Source: Murinocardiopsis flavida | Lineage (GTDB): Bacteria; Actinomycetota; Actinomycetes; Streptosporangiales; Streptosporangiaceae | Direction: 5' to 3' | NCBI RefSeq assembly: GCF_003014485.1 | Contig: NZ_PYGA01000013.1 | Span: 1-64,000 of the forward strand | DNA: 64,000 nucleotides | Shown here: one piece after another, positions 16,701-24,902 of the stretch | How the letters are laid out: each line of letters starts with the position of its first letter | Position numbering within the stretch: position 1 is the stretch's first letter | Position numbers and translations under genes: made by a program | Notes under the pieces: generated by a model | What the model was told of the DNA's origin: nothing | Database searches by the model: none | What the model saw: the letters and a program-made list of their open reading frames with translations, nothing else

Positions 16701-17029
16701 GCACCGCGGACGACGCAGGGCCGCTCGGCGCGGAGATCGCGGCGCGGGTCCGGGGGTGCCCCGACGTCGTCGGGTTGTCCGCTGGGCCGTTCGGCACGGT
16801 GTCCACCCCGGTTCCCGGCGGCCGCGTCGACGGCGTCGCGGTGCGCCCGGACAGCGTCGAGATCGGCGTGGTGGTGCGCTTCGAGCGGCCGCTCCCCGAG
16901 ATCGCCGACGGTATCCGCGACCTCGTCCACCCGATCGCGCACGGCCGCCGGGTCCTCGTGGCGATCGAGGACGTGCTGACCGACCCTCCGCGGCCGGACG
17001 GCGGGCAGGCGCGGGGGGACCCGCCATGA
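16697..17029 (+). CDS. Short Asp23-related protein
   Basis: 110 residues, start GTG overlapping the upstream stop. The pattern RVRGCPDVVGLSAGPFGTVST, then VAVRPDSVEIGVVVRFERPLPEIADGIRDLV, matches the strand-helix layout of Asp23-like domains in shortened form. No other domain is recognised. It is coupled on both sides within the operon. Role unknown; it may be an accessory subunit. Confidence 0.75.
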   Translation: MSTADDAGPLGAEIAARVRGCPDVVGLSAGPFGTVSTPVPGGRVDGVAVRPDSVEIGVVVRFERPLPEIADGIRDLVHPIAHGRRVLVAIEDVLTDPPRPDGGQARGDPP

Positions 17030-17259
17030 ACGGGGACCGGGCCTCCTTCCGGCGATGGGTCCGGGAGCACCACCCGGACGCCGGCGGCGATCCCGCGGCG
17101 TTCGCCGACGGGCTCGCGCGGTGGCAGCGGGGCGTGTCGGCGCCCGCGGGGCACGGGGCCGTGCGGGTCCACCGGACTCCGCGCACGCCGTTCGCCGCGG
17201 CCGCCGCTGCGATCCGCCGCGTCCGCGAGCGCCGCGAACGCGCGCGCCGACTGCGATGA
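17026..17259 (+). CDS. Small basic protein with an HPD motif
   Basis: 77 residues. It begins FRRWVREHHPDAGGDPAAFA, close to the helix II-HPD-helix III junction of J-domain co-chaperones (HPD at residues 16-18), but the flanking helices are too short for a full J-domain. The C-terminus is very Arg/Ala-rich. The ATG overlaps the previous stop (ATGA). Whether it stimulates Hsp70 is unknown; the resemblance could be a coincidence. Confidence 0.65.
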   Translation: MNGDRASFRRWVREHHPDAGGDPAAFADGLARWQRGVSAPAGHGAVRVHRTPRTPFAAAAAAIRRVRERRERARRLR

Positions 17260-17295
17260 CCGGGAGCACCGCACGGTGCTCGGCAGCCCATTCGG

Positions 17296-17460
17296 CAGCA
17301 CCAGTTTTCAGCAACACCTTTCTCAGCAACACCTTTCTCAGCAGCACCTTTCTCAGCAACACCTTTCTCAGCAGCACCTTTCTCAGCAGCACCTTTCTCA
17401 GCAACACCTGTTTTCAGCAACACCTGTTTTCAGCAACACCTTTCTCAGCAGCACTGGCAC
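17296..17460 (+). repeat. 15-bp tandem repeat array, about 11 units
   Basis: Units of consensus CAGCARCACCTTTCT run without spacers: 17309, 17324, 17339, 17354, 17369, 17384, then two 16-nt variants (17399, 17415, with CTGTTTT), 17431 and degenerate ends (17296-17308, 17446-17460). The array fills the 222-bp gap between the HPD gene and the DUF2273-like gene. GC content is near 52 percent, far below its surroundings. It is unlikely to be translated: the frame of the downstream ATG has no start within it, and another frame encoding QQHLS repeats starts at a GTG without Shine-Dalgarno. Confidence 0.95.
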
Positions 17461-17481
17461 ACGGATGGGGAGGCGGATCCC

Positions 17482-17652
17482 ATGTGGTCCATCGTCGGAC
17501 TGGCCTTCGGGGCGGTGCTCGGACTCGCGGCGGCGTTCGGCGGGTTCGGGGCCTTCGTCCTCGTCCTGGTGTTCGGCATCGTCGGATTCCTGGCCGGCCG
17601 CGCCTATGAGGGCGAGATCGACCTGGCCGAGCTGTTCACCCGGCGCGGCTGA
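17482..17652 (+). CDS. DUF2273-like small membrane protein
   Basis: 56 residues, too short for usual ORF thresholds. It has two hydrophobic stretches (about 3-19 and 22-41) rich in Gly, then a polar tail GRAYEGEIDLAELFTRRG. The ATG follows GGGGAGG (17467-17473) by 8 nt. DUF2273 proteins regularly sit between Asp23 genes in Firmicutes and Actinobacteria and help anchor them at the membrane. Position and topology support the call. Confidence 0.8.
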   Translation: MWSIVGLAFGAVLGLAAAFGGFGAFVLVLVFGIVGFLAGRAYEGEIDLAELFTRRG

Positions 17653-17655
17653 GGC

Positions 17656-18054
17656 GTGGCGCAGATGAGTGCGGACACCGCACCGGGCCCGGTCGTCCGG
17701 CGCGCCGCCCCCGGGGACCCGGCGGAGCGGGGGACGACCACCGTCACCGACCGGGTCGTCGCGAAGGTCGCGCAACGTGCCGCCGCCGAGGTCGAGGGCG
17801 TCTGCGAGCGCTCCGGGCGGCTCGGCGGCCTGGTGGGCGCGGCCCCCGGTGCGGCCGCGGTCCAGGTCCGCCGCAGCGGCACGAGCGTCACGCTGCGCAT
17901 GGTGATCGCGGTGCGCTACCCCGCCCCGCTGCGTGCGGTCGCCAGGGAGGTGCGCGCCCGGGTGCGGACCCGGGTCGAGGCGCACACGGGCCTGGTGGTG
18001 CGCCACACCGACATCGAGGTCGGCGGGCTCGTACCGAGGGGGCGCGCCCGATGA
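17656..18054 (+). CDS. Asp23/Gls24 family envelope stress protein (copy 2)
   Basis: 132 residues from GTG 17656 (ATG 17665 is an alternative start). The core TTTVTDRVVAKVAQRAAAEVEGV, VQVRRSGTSVTLRMVIAVRYP and the final VVRHTDIEVGGLV are family features. It starts three bases after the DUF2273-like gene and its stop overlaps the next ATG. Two Asp23 paralogues in one operon suggest a hetero-oligomeric scaffold. Confidence 0.92.
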   Translation: MAQMSADTAPGPVVRRAAPGDPAERGTTTVTDRVVAKVAQRAAAEVEGVCERSGRLGGLVGAAPGAAAVQVRRSGTSVTLRMVIAVRYPAPLRAVAREVRARVRTRVEAHTGLVVRHTDIEVGGLVPRGRAR

Positions 18055-18788
18055 GCGGTACCGCGGACCGGCCGAAGCGCGGCCGGCGGACTTGGAGGAG
18101 CAACGATGCGGGCAGGTCACCTGCTGAACCGGATGCCGGACCGGATTCCGAACCGGGCGGGCCGGCCATGACGGCCGCCGACACCGCCCCCCGCCCCGAC
18201 ACCGGGACGGAGGCGCGCGCGCAACGGGCCGCCGTCCGCACGTTCCGCCCCAAGCGCTCGCTGCCGGTGTTCATTGTCGGCGCGGTCGTACTCGTCATCG
18301 CCGGAGTGGCGGCGGCGGAGGTCGTCTCCTTCCTCGTCGGCAGCCCACTGCGGCTGCTGCCGTTCGGCTCGGCGGCCGAGTACGCGGGCCGGGCCCGCTG
18401 GAACGACCCCAAGATACGCGTCGCCTCCGCGGTCCTCATCGGCGCGGGCGCGGTGCTCGTGGCACTGGCGCTCGTCCCCGGTCGGGTCGGCTACCTGCCA
18501 CTGCGTACCGGGGACGCGGACCTGGTCGTGGGACTGTCGCGGCCGGGCCTGCGGCAGGCGGCCGCCGCTGCCGCCTGCGGCGTCGACGGCGTGCGCGCCG
18601 CGCGGGTCGCGGTCGGGCGGCGGCGGGTGACGGTACGCGTGCGGACGCACCTGCGCAGCGCGGACGGGATGCGCGACGCGGACGGGATGCGCGACGCGGT
18701 CCGCGCAGCGGTCGAGGATCGGATCGCCGAACTCGCCCCGGTCCGCGCGCTGAAGGTCCGTACCCGCGTCGACTTCTCGAAGACGTGA
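18051..18788 (+). CDS. DUF6286-type membrane protein
   Basis: 245 residues. A polar N-terminal 65 residues is followed by two membrane helices (about 72-95 and 125-145) and a C-terminal soluble domain after LPGRVGYLPLRTGD. The family is regularly adjacent to Asp23 and AmaP genes in Actinobacteria. A perfect 18-bp tandem duplication gives ADGMRD twice near residue 205. The start ATG overlaps the previous stop (ATGA). Confidence 0.85.
   Translation: MSGTADRPKRGRRTWRSNDAGRSPAEPDAGPDSEPGGPAMTAADTAPRPDTGTEARAQRAAVRTFRPKRSLPVFIVGAVVLVIAGVAAAEVVSFLVGSPLRLLPFGSAAEYAGRARWNDPKIRVASAVLIGAGAVLVALALVPGRVGYLPLRTGDADLVVGLSRPGLRQAAAAAACGVDGVRAARVAVGRRRVTVRVRTHLRSADGMRDADGMRDAVRAAVEDRIAELAPVRALKVRTRVDFSKT
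18660..18695 (+). repeat. 18-bp tandem duplication inside the DUF6286 gene
   Basis: Two identical adjacent 18-bp units (18660-18677, 18678-18695) add one extra ADGMRD hexapeptide without shifting the frame. Complete identity indicates a recent duplication. Confidence 0.92.
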
Positions 18789-19387
18789 TGGCGGCGGCCG
18801 CGGGGAACAGGGCCCGCAGGACGGCGCGCGGCAACCGCTGGTTTCTGGCGCTGCTGGGGCTGGTGCTGATGGCGGCCGGCGGGGCGGCGCTCGCCGCGGG
18901 ACTCGGCGGCTTCAGCGGGCTCGCCGCGTCGGAGACACTCGGCGACTCCGTCGGCGGGCGGTTCGGGCGGCCGTGGGTGCCGTACGCGGCGGCCGCCGTA
19001 GCCGCGGTGGTGGCGCTGTCGGCGCTGCGCCTGCTCGCCGTCCAGGTCCGCACCGGCACGGTGGCGCGCCTCAGCCTGGAACGCGACACCGGCCCCGGCA
19101 CGACCGAGATGCCCGCATCGGCGGCCCGGCGGGTGCTCATCGACGAGATCGGCCGCTATCCCGGCGTGCGCGGGGTGCGCGCACACCTGACCGGACCGGG
19201 CGACGGGCCCGCCGTCCGGCTCGCGCTCACCCTCGACGCCGACGCCGACACGGGGGGCATCTGGCGCCGGGTCCGTTCCGAGGGGCTCGCGGACCTCCGG
19301 ACATCCCTCGAGCTCGACCGGCTCCCGGCCGTGCTCCGGATCTCGATGGCGCCGCCGCCGAAGGTCCCGCCGCGCACCCTCGCCTGA
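18788..19387 (+). CDS. amaP: Alkaline shock response membrane anchor protein AmaP-like
   Basis: 199 residues, start ATG overlapping the previous stop (TGATG). Two membrane helices (about 18-40 and 64-84) are separated by a short external loop, then a cytoplasmic Asp23-like domain follows, with VARLSLERDTG and RVLIDEIGRYPGVRGVRAHL. AmaP anchors Asp23 oligomers to the membrane in Staphylococcus. Its location as last gene of the operon fits. A 25-bp perfect hairpin follows. Confidence 0.88.
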   Translation: MAAAAGNRARRTARGNRWFLALLGLVLMAAGGAALAAGLGGFSGLAASETLGDSVGGRFGRPWVPYAAAAVAAVVALSALRLLAVQVRTGTVARLSLERDTGPGTTEMPASAARRVLIDEIGRYPGVRGVRAHLTGPGDGPAVRLALTLDADADTGGIWRRVRSEGLADLRTSLELDRLPAVLRISMAPPPKVPPRTLA

Positions 19388-19758
19388 CGCGAACACGGTT
19401 GCCGCGGAACCGTTCTCGGCGAAGGTGTTCTCTCGACCGCGGGTGGACTTTCGGCTCTTTCAGCAGCCTCCGTGAAGTCATTTCCACTTCGGGCGCCTTG
19501 AAGTGGAAATGACTTCACGGAGGCCGGCCGCCGGGGTGAACACGGCGCGCTGACACCGCGCGGATGACCGCCGACCGGACCCCACCGCCGACTTCGGTGC
19601 CGCTTTTCCCGCCGACTACCTCCGTCTCGCCCTGCGACAAGGCCGCCCCGCGGACCTGCGGCCCAACAACACCGACAGTCAACACCGACAGTCCACCCGC
19701 GGTGGACGGCAACGTTCGTCAGGATCGGTGGGGCAGGTGGGGACCCGGGGCCCGGGCG
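19388..19758. other. Intergenic region with hairpin and repeated element
   Basis: 371 bases between convergent amaP and the DUF5685 gene. It holds a 25-bp perfect inverted repeat (19466-19524) and, just before it, a 37-nt element (19427-19463) that recurs at 53375-53410. The part at 19590-19700 also has a 12-nt direct repeat (CAACACCGACAG twice). No coding sequence is credible. Confidence 0.55.
19466..19524. terminator. 25-bp perfect inverted repeat after the Asp23 operon
   Basis: Arms 19466-19490 and 19500-19524 are perfectly complementary with a 9-nt loop. The arms are AT-richer than the region. No T-run follows. It can act as a strong terminator for amaP and for the convergent DUF5685 gene, but its length also fits a mobile-element remnant. 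Confidence 0.7.
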
Positions 19759-21045
19759 TCAGAGGCCGCAGTCGCACGCCCCGCAGCATTCGCAGCATCC
19801 GCAGTCCGGGCAGTCGGGTGTGCCGGTGGTGTGGCGCTGCCCCGACCACGGGCCGGGGTAGGGGTCGCGGCAGCACTGCTGGCAGGTGCAGCACATGAAC
19901 AGGGCGACACCGCAACCGGCAATGGGGCCCCGCCGCTTCGGCGGCTGGTAGATCTTCGGCGTGCGGCAGCCGCAGTTGCAGCACGATCCGCCCTGGTCAT
20001 CGAGTGGGCGGCGGCCCTCGTCGCCGCCGCCGTAGCCCGCGTAGTCCGGGTGGTCGGCGGTATTCACCGGGTCCTCGTTGTGCGGGTGCCACCCGTCGCC
20101 GGCGCCTGAATACCGCCCGTGGCCGTCGCCGTCGCCGTAGCCGTCGTTCGGGTGCCGCCCGTTGGCGTCGCCGCGGTGCGGTGGCGGGTGCCCGGCCTGG
20201 GCGAAGGCGCGCCCGACGGACCGGCGCAGTTCGCGGACGAGCAGCGCGCGCACCAGCCGGTCGTCGGCGAACGCCGCCTCCTCCAGCGCGAAGCGGACGC
20301 CGAGGGCGGCGTCGTCGCACAGGCGCCGCACTTCGGCCGGTGCGGTGCCCGTCGCGGTTATTGGGTTCCACGCGCCCGATGCGCGGTCCTCGTCCTGGTC
20401 CGCGACCGCGTCGAGCAGGTGGGCGATCCGGCCGAACAGCCGGCCCGCCTCGCGCAGCGGCGCCACGTTCCCCGGCAGCCCGGCGAGCACAGCGGTGTGC
20501 GCGAACGCCTGGGCGGTGGCGTACTCCGTTGGACCGGTGACGGCGAGGATGTCGCTGCCGGGCCCGGCGGCGCTCTCCACGTCGCCCTGCCGGTCGAGGA
20601 CGGCGAGCACCGCGCCGCTCTCGAATCCGAGGCCCCGGCTCGACGCACCCGCCTTGGCCTCCCACCGCCCGGCGACCGCGCGCGCCGCCGTCCGCGCGCC
20701 CCTGCGCGCGTACACGCCGTCGCGGTCGCGCGCGTGGTCGTCCAGCCGGGTGGCGGCGAGCAGCAGCGACACGGCGGCCGCCAGGCGGGCCCCGTGCCCG
20801 TCGGCGACCTCGGCGGTGCGCATCCCGCGCAGCGGGCACGGGCCCGCCGCGCGGGTCGGCGCGGACGCGCCCTCCTGGGCGGCGACGAGCACCGAGATCA
20901 CCAGCGCGTCGTAGTTCGTCGCCACGCGGGCGAACTGGCCGTGCTCGTCGCGCAGGGCGATGCACAGTCCGCACAGGTGCGCCAGCCATGCCGCGGGCAG
21001 GTCGTCGGGCAGCGTATGGCGGCAGGGCCGCAGGATTCCGAACAC
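19759..21045 (-). CDS. DUF5685 family protein with cysteine-rich tail
   Basis: 428 residues, start GTG at 21045 so that the protein begins with the family signature FGILRPCRHTL, followed by LCGLCIALRDEHGQFAR. The central part is helical. After residue 310 there is a Gly/His/Asp-rich linker, then a tail with about 19 Cys in clusters (CCNCGC, CCTCQQCC, CPDCGCCECCGACDCG). The family function is unknown; the tail looks like a metal-binding segment. The very long upstream extension of the frame is discarded because it lacks the signature and a ribosome site. Confidence 0.85.
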   Translation of the reverse strand: MFGILRPCRHTLPDDLPAAWLAHLCGLCIALRDEHGQFARVATNYDALVISVLVAAQEGASAPTRAAGPCPLRGMRTAEVADGHGARLAAAVSLLLAATRLDDHARDRDGVYARRGARTAARAVAGRWEAKAGASSRGLGFESGAVLAVLDRQGDVESAAGPGSDILAVTGPTEYATAQAFAHTAVLAGLPGNVAPLREAGRLFGRIAHLLDAVADQDEDRASGAWNPITATGTAPAEVRRLCDDAALGVRFALEEAAFADDRLVRALLVRELRRSVGRAFAQAGHPPPHRGDANGRHPNDGYGDGDGHGRYSGAGDGWHPHNEDPVNTADHPDYAGYGGGDEGRRPLDDQGGSCCNCGCRTPKIYQPPKRRGPIAGCGVALFMCCTCQQCCRDPYPGPWSGQRHTTGTPDCPDCGCCECCGACDCGL

Positions 21046-21203
21046 GGGCGGGGTCGCGTCTCCAGTCGTGGTGCGGCGGATGACTGGTGCGTTGGATGCA
21101 CGGGGGGCACGCGGGGTTCCATGCCGGAGTAGGGGAGTGTCCGGGCCGGTCGGCGCGGGTGCCCGCCGCCGGCGGCAGGGTCCGGTCGGGGCACCTCTCA
21201 GGG

Positions 21204-21262
21204 GAGTGCCGCCGACCGGTGCCGCGGCTACGGGCGGTCGTCCGAGTGCCGCCGACCGGTGC
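21204..21262. repeat. 19-bp direct repeat flanking the ABC ATPase stop codon
   Basis: Identical 19-bp copies at 21204-21222 and 21244-21262 are separated by 21 bp, one on each side of the stop codon of the ATPase gene (21228). It could reflect slippage or a local duplication. Confidence 0.75.
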
Positions 21263-23051
21263 GGCGGCGCTGTTCGACGGGGTCGGGCACCGGTGCCGCC
21301 GACACCAGGGCGCGCGTGTAGGGGTGGTGGGGGTCGTGCAGGATCCGGGCGGTCGGCCCCTCCTCGACGATCTCCCCGTTGCGCATCACCGCGACGCGCC
21401 CGGCCAGGATCTCGACCACGGCGAGGTCGTGGCTGATGAACAGGCACGCGAAGCCCAGGCGCCGTTGCAGGCCGGTGATCAGCTCCAGCACCTCGGCCTG
21501 GACGGACACGTCCAGGGCGCTCGTCGGCTCGTCGGCGATGAGGAGGGCGGGCTCCAGCGCGAGCGCGCGTGCGATGGCGACGCGCTGCCGCTGCCCGCCC
21601 GACATCTGGTGCGGGTAGCGGTGCCGGGTGTCGGGCGCGAGCGCGACGTCGGCCAGCAGCGCCCCGACCCGCTCCGCCAGCGCAGCGCCGCGCGCGATGC
21701 CGTAGCGGCGCAGGGGTTCGGCGATGGCGTCACCCGCTGTCATGCGCGGGTTGAGGGAGGACGCGGGGTCCTGGAACACCATCTGGACGTTGCGGCGCAG
21801 CGGGCGCATGCGCCGCCGCGACAGGCCGGAGATGTCGGTCCCGGCGAGGGCGACCGTGCCCGACTCCGCTCTGGTCAGCCCGGCGGCGCAGCGCCCCAGC
21901 GTCGACTTGCCCGAGCCCGACTCCCCGACGAGGCCGACGATCTCGCCTGCGGCGACGCCGATCGAGACCCCCTTGACCGCGCGGAACGACCCGAAGTCGA
22001 CCACGAGGTCGCGGACGTCGAGTGCGAGGGGCCGCTCGGCAGCAGCGGGCGCGGCATCCGCGGGGGAGGGCGCGGCCGCCGTGCTGGCACGGGCGTCCGC
22101 GACGCCCTCGGGGGAGTCGGCGGCCGCCGCGCCCCCGTGGTCCTCTGCGGCCCCCGCGGGGGAGCCCGCGCGGTCCTCCGCGGTGTCCGCGGTGTCGGCG
22201 GAGCCCGCTGCGGCCGCCTTCGCGCCCAGGTGCGGCACCGCCGCCAGGAGGCGCCTGGTGTAGGCGTGCCGGGGCGCGCCGAGGACCTGGTGGACGTCGC
22301 CGGTCTCGACGATCTCCCCCTTGTACATTACGGCGACCCGGTCGGCGATGTCGGCGACGACGCCCATGTCGTGGGTGATGAGGACGATGGCGGTGCCCAG
22401 GCGGTCCCTGAGGTCGCGCAGCAGGTCCAGGATCTCGGCCTGGACGGTGACGTCCAGCGCCGTCGTGGGTTCGTCGGCGATGAGGACCTTGGGGTCGCAC
22501 GCCACCGCCATGGCGATCATGACCCGCTGGCGCTGGCCGCCGGAGAGCTGGTGCGGGTAGGCGCGCAGCCGCCGCTCGGGTGCGTCGAGCCCCACCAGTT
22601 CCAGGAGTTCGCGGGAGCGGTCGTGCGCCTGGGCGCGCGTGGCCCCCATGTGCAGCCGCAGGACCTCGCGGAGCTGCCACCCGACGGTGAACACGGGGTT
22701 CAGGGAGGTCATGGGCTCCTGGAAGATGACGGCGGCCTCTTTGCCGCGCACCCCGCGCAGGCCGCGCGCGTCGAGCCCGACCAGTTCCCGTCCGTCGAGG
22801 ACCACCGAGCCCGCGACGGAGGCGCCGCGCGGCACGAGCCCCAGAATCGACATGGTGCTGACGCTCTTGCCCGACCCGGACTCCCCGACCAGCGCGAGCA
22901 CCTCGGACGGGCGCACCTCCAGGTCGACGCCGACGGCGGCGCGGACGGGCGCCTCGCCGTGCTCGCCGGGGATCTCCACGGTCAGCCCGGCGGTGCGCAG
23001 CACCGGGGCGGCGGCCGCGCGGGCCGTCGGGGTGTCCGCCGTGGCGCTCAT
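21228..23051 (-). CDS. Double ATP-binding subunit of a peptide-type ABC importer
   Basis: 607 residues, with two complete ABC ATPases fused. Each has a Walker A (GESGSGKS), an LSGGQRQRV or MSGGQRQRV signature, a Walker B with [20 protein letters not shown], and the C-terminal oligopeptide-family segment HPYTR or HAYTR. An Ala/Pro/Glu-rich linker joins them near residue 300. The start ATG overlaps the stop of the upstream permease. It is the last gene of a four-gene operon (binding protein, two permeases, ATPase), equivalent to DppD and DppF fused. Confidence 0.95.
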   Translation of the reverse strand: MSATADTPTARAAAAPVLRTAGLTVEIPGEHGEAPVRAAVGVDLEVRPSEVLALVGESGSGKSVSTMSILGLVPRGASVAGSVVLDGRELVGLDARGLRGVRGKEAAVIFQEPMTSLNPVFTVGWQLREVLRLHMGATRAQAHDRSRELLELVGLDAPERRLRAYPHQLSGGQRQRVMIAMAVACDPKVLIADEPTTALDVTVQAEILDLLRDLRDRLGTAIVLITHDMGVVADIADRVAVMYKGEIVETGDVHQVLGAPRHAYTRRLLAAVPHLGAKAAAAGSADTADTAEDRAGSPAGAAEDHGGAAAADSPEGVADARASTAAAPSPADAAPAAAERPLALDVRDLVVDFGSFRAVKGVSIGVAAGEIVGLVGESGSGKSTLGRCAAGLTRAESGTVALAGTDISGLSRRRMRPLRRNVQMVFQDPASSLNPRMTAGDAIAEPLRRYGIARGAALAERVGALLADVALAPDTRHRYPHQMSGGQRQRVAIARALALEPALLIADEPTSALDVSVQAEVLELITGLQRRLGFACLFISHDLAVVEILAGRVAVMRNGEIVEEGPTARILHDPHHPYTRALVSAAPVPDPVEQRRRTGRRHSDDRP

Positions 23052-23944
23052 CGGCGCGCCCCCTTCGGGTCGAGTGCGTCGCGCAGTCCGTCGCCGAACA
23101 GGTTGAACGCCAGCGTCAGGAGCACGATGACCAGCCCGGGGAACACCGCCAGCCAGGGCGCCTGGGTGAAGTAGGTCTGGGCGCCGGAGAGCATGACGCC
23201 CAGCGACGGCGTGGGCGGCTGCACGCCGAGGCCGAGGAAGGACAGCATGGCCTCGCCGATGACCGCCACCGGGATCCCCACGCTGACCTGGATGAGCAGG
23301 GCGTTGACGGCGTTGGGCAGGATGTGCCGGAACAGGACCGCCGCGTCGCTCGCGCCGCCGGCGATCGCGCCGTCCACGAAGTCCTCCTCGGCCAGCCGGA
23401 TCGTCTCGCCGCGGATCACGCGGAGCACGTTGGGGATCTGCGAGACGCCGATGGCGATGGCGGCGTTGGTGAGGGAGGGGCCGAGGATCGCGGCGAGCCC
23501 GACGGCCAGCACCAGGAAGGGGAACGCCATCACGGCGTCGTTGAGCCGGGAGACGACCGGGTCGACCACGCGCCGGTAGTACCCGGCGACCAGGCCGAGG
23601 GGGACGGCGGCGACGGCCGCGAGGAGGACGGCTCCGGCGGCGACGAACAGCGAGGAGCGGATGCCGTACAGCACCCGCGACACCTGGTCGCGGCCCAGTT
23701 CGTCGGTGCCGAGCGGGGCGCCCACCGACGGTTCGGCGAACAGCCGGTCGAAGTCGACCGCCGCCGGGTCCTGGGGGGCCAGCACCGGGGCGAACACCGC
23801 GGCCAGGACGAACAGGGCCGACAGCACCATGCCCGCCATTCCGGCGGGGTTGCGGCGCAGCCGGCGCCACACGGTGCCGCGCGCGGCGGGCGGCCCGCCG
23901 GGCGTCTCCCCGGCCGCCGCTGGGGCGGCTTCGGTGGCGGTCAT
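23048..23944 (-). CDS. ABC importer permease, DppC/OppC type
   Basis: 298 residues, about six membrane helices. After an Ala-rich N-terminal leader it has RLRRNPAGMAGMVL, the GTDELGRDQVSRVLYGIRSSL motif of OppC-type permeases and the EAA-like loop VLRVIRGETIRLAEEDFVDGA. The start overlaps the upstream permease stop (ATGA). It forms the membrane channel with the permease at 23941-24897. Confidence 0.94.
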   Translation of the reverse strand: MTATEAAPAAAGETPGGPPAARGTVWRRLRRNPAGMAGMVLSALFVLAAVFAPVLAPQDPAAVDFDRLFAEPSVGAPLGTDELGRDQVSRVLYGIRSSLFVAAGAVLLAAVAAVPLGLVAGYYRRVVDPVVSRLNDAVMAFPFLVLAVGLAAILGPSLTNAAIAIGVSQIPNVLRVIRGETIRLAEEDFVDGAIAGGASDAAVLFRHILPNAVNALLIQVSVGIPVAVIGEAMLSFLGLGVQPPTPSLGVMLSGAQTYFTQAPWLAVFPGLVIVLLTLAFNLFGDGLRDALDPKGARR

Positions 23945-24897
23945 CGCGCTCCTCCCCTGACCCGGATGCGGGGGTCGATCAGCGAATAGCAGACGTCGAC
24001 CGCGAGGTTCACGAGGATGTAGCCGACGGCGGTGACCATGACGGTGGCCTGGATGACCGGGAAGTCCCGGGTGAACACCGACTCGACCATCAGGTTGCCG
24101 AAGCCGGCCAGGACGAAGATCTGCTCGGTGACGACCGCGCCGGAGATCAGCGCGCCCAGTTGCAGCCCGAGGATGGTGAGGACGGTGATCATGCTGTTGC
24201 GCAGCCCGTGGACCAGGACGACCCGGGCGGGCGACAGCCCCTTGGCCCAGGCGGTGCGGATGTAGTCGGAGCCGAGCACCTCGATCATCGACGACCGGGT
24301 CTGGCGCATGACGACGGCGGCGAGCCCGCTGCCGAGGACCAGGGCCGGCATGACCATGCTCGCGAGGTTGCCGCCGAGGGACTCGCCCACGGGCACGTAC
24401 CCGGAGGCCGGCAGCCAGCCGAGGACGACGGCGAACAGCAGGACGCCCATGAGGCCGAGCCAGAAGTTCGGCACCGACAGTCCCAGCAGCGCGAACGTAT
24501 TGGCGATCCAGTCGGCGGGGCGGCCCTGGCGGCTCGCCGCGATCACCCCGCCGAGGATGCCGATGACGGCCGCGACCAGCAGGCTCAGCAGGGCGAGTTC
24601 CAAGGTCACCGGCAGCCGGGTGAGGACGGCGTCGGACACCGGGAGGCCGGTGCGCACCGACTCCCCGAAGTCGAACCGCAGCATCCGCCACACCCACACC
24701 AGGTACTGCACGGGCAGCGGCTGGTCGAGGCCGAGCTCGGCGCGGATCGACGCGACGGTCTCCGGCGAGGGGTCCTCGCCGGCGAGCAGAAGGGCGGGGT
24801 CGCCCGGCATGGCGCGGGTCCCGGCGAAGATCGCGACGGACACGAGGCCGAGCGTGACCACCGACTGGAGGAGTCGGCCGAGGAGGTAGCGTCCCAT
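23941..24897 (-). CDS. ABC importer permease, DppB/OppB type
   Basis: 318 residues beginning GRYLLGRLLQSVVTLGLVSV. The FDFGESVRTGLPVSD segment and the EAA loop RQTRSSMIEVLGSDYIRTAWAKG are typical of OppB permeases. About six membrane helices. It starts five bases after the binding protein gene ends. Confidence 0.94.
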   Translation of the reverse strand: MGRYLLGRLLQSVVTLGLVSVAIFAGTRAMPGDPALLLAGEDPSPETVASIRAELGLDQPLPVQYLVWVWRMLRFDFGESVRTGLPVSDAVLTRLPVTLELALLSLLVAAVIGILGGVIAASRQGRPADWIANTFALLGLSVPNFWLGLMGVLLFAVVLGWLPASGYVPVGESLGGNLASMVMPALVLGSGLAAVVMRQTRSSMIEVLGSDYIRTAWAKGLSPARVVLVHGLRNSMITVLTILGLQLGALISGAVVTEQIFVLAGFGNLMVESVFTRDFPVIQATVMVTAVGYILVNLAVDVCYSLIDPRIRVRGGAR

Positions 24898-24902
24898 GCG
24901 GC

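Noticed and set aside
17296..17460. CRISPR array
   Set aside because: Units are contiguous without spacers and only 15-16 bp long; no cas genes are nearby.
17276..17668. ORF translating the 15-bp array as QQHLS repeats
   Set aside because: The GTG start has no Shine-Dalgarno sequence, and the frame overlaps the better supported DUF2273-like gene. The two 16-nt units also break the peptide repeat.
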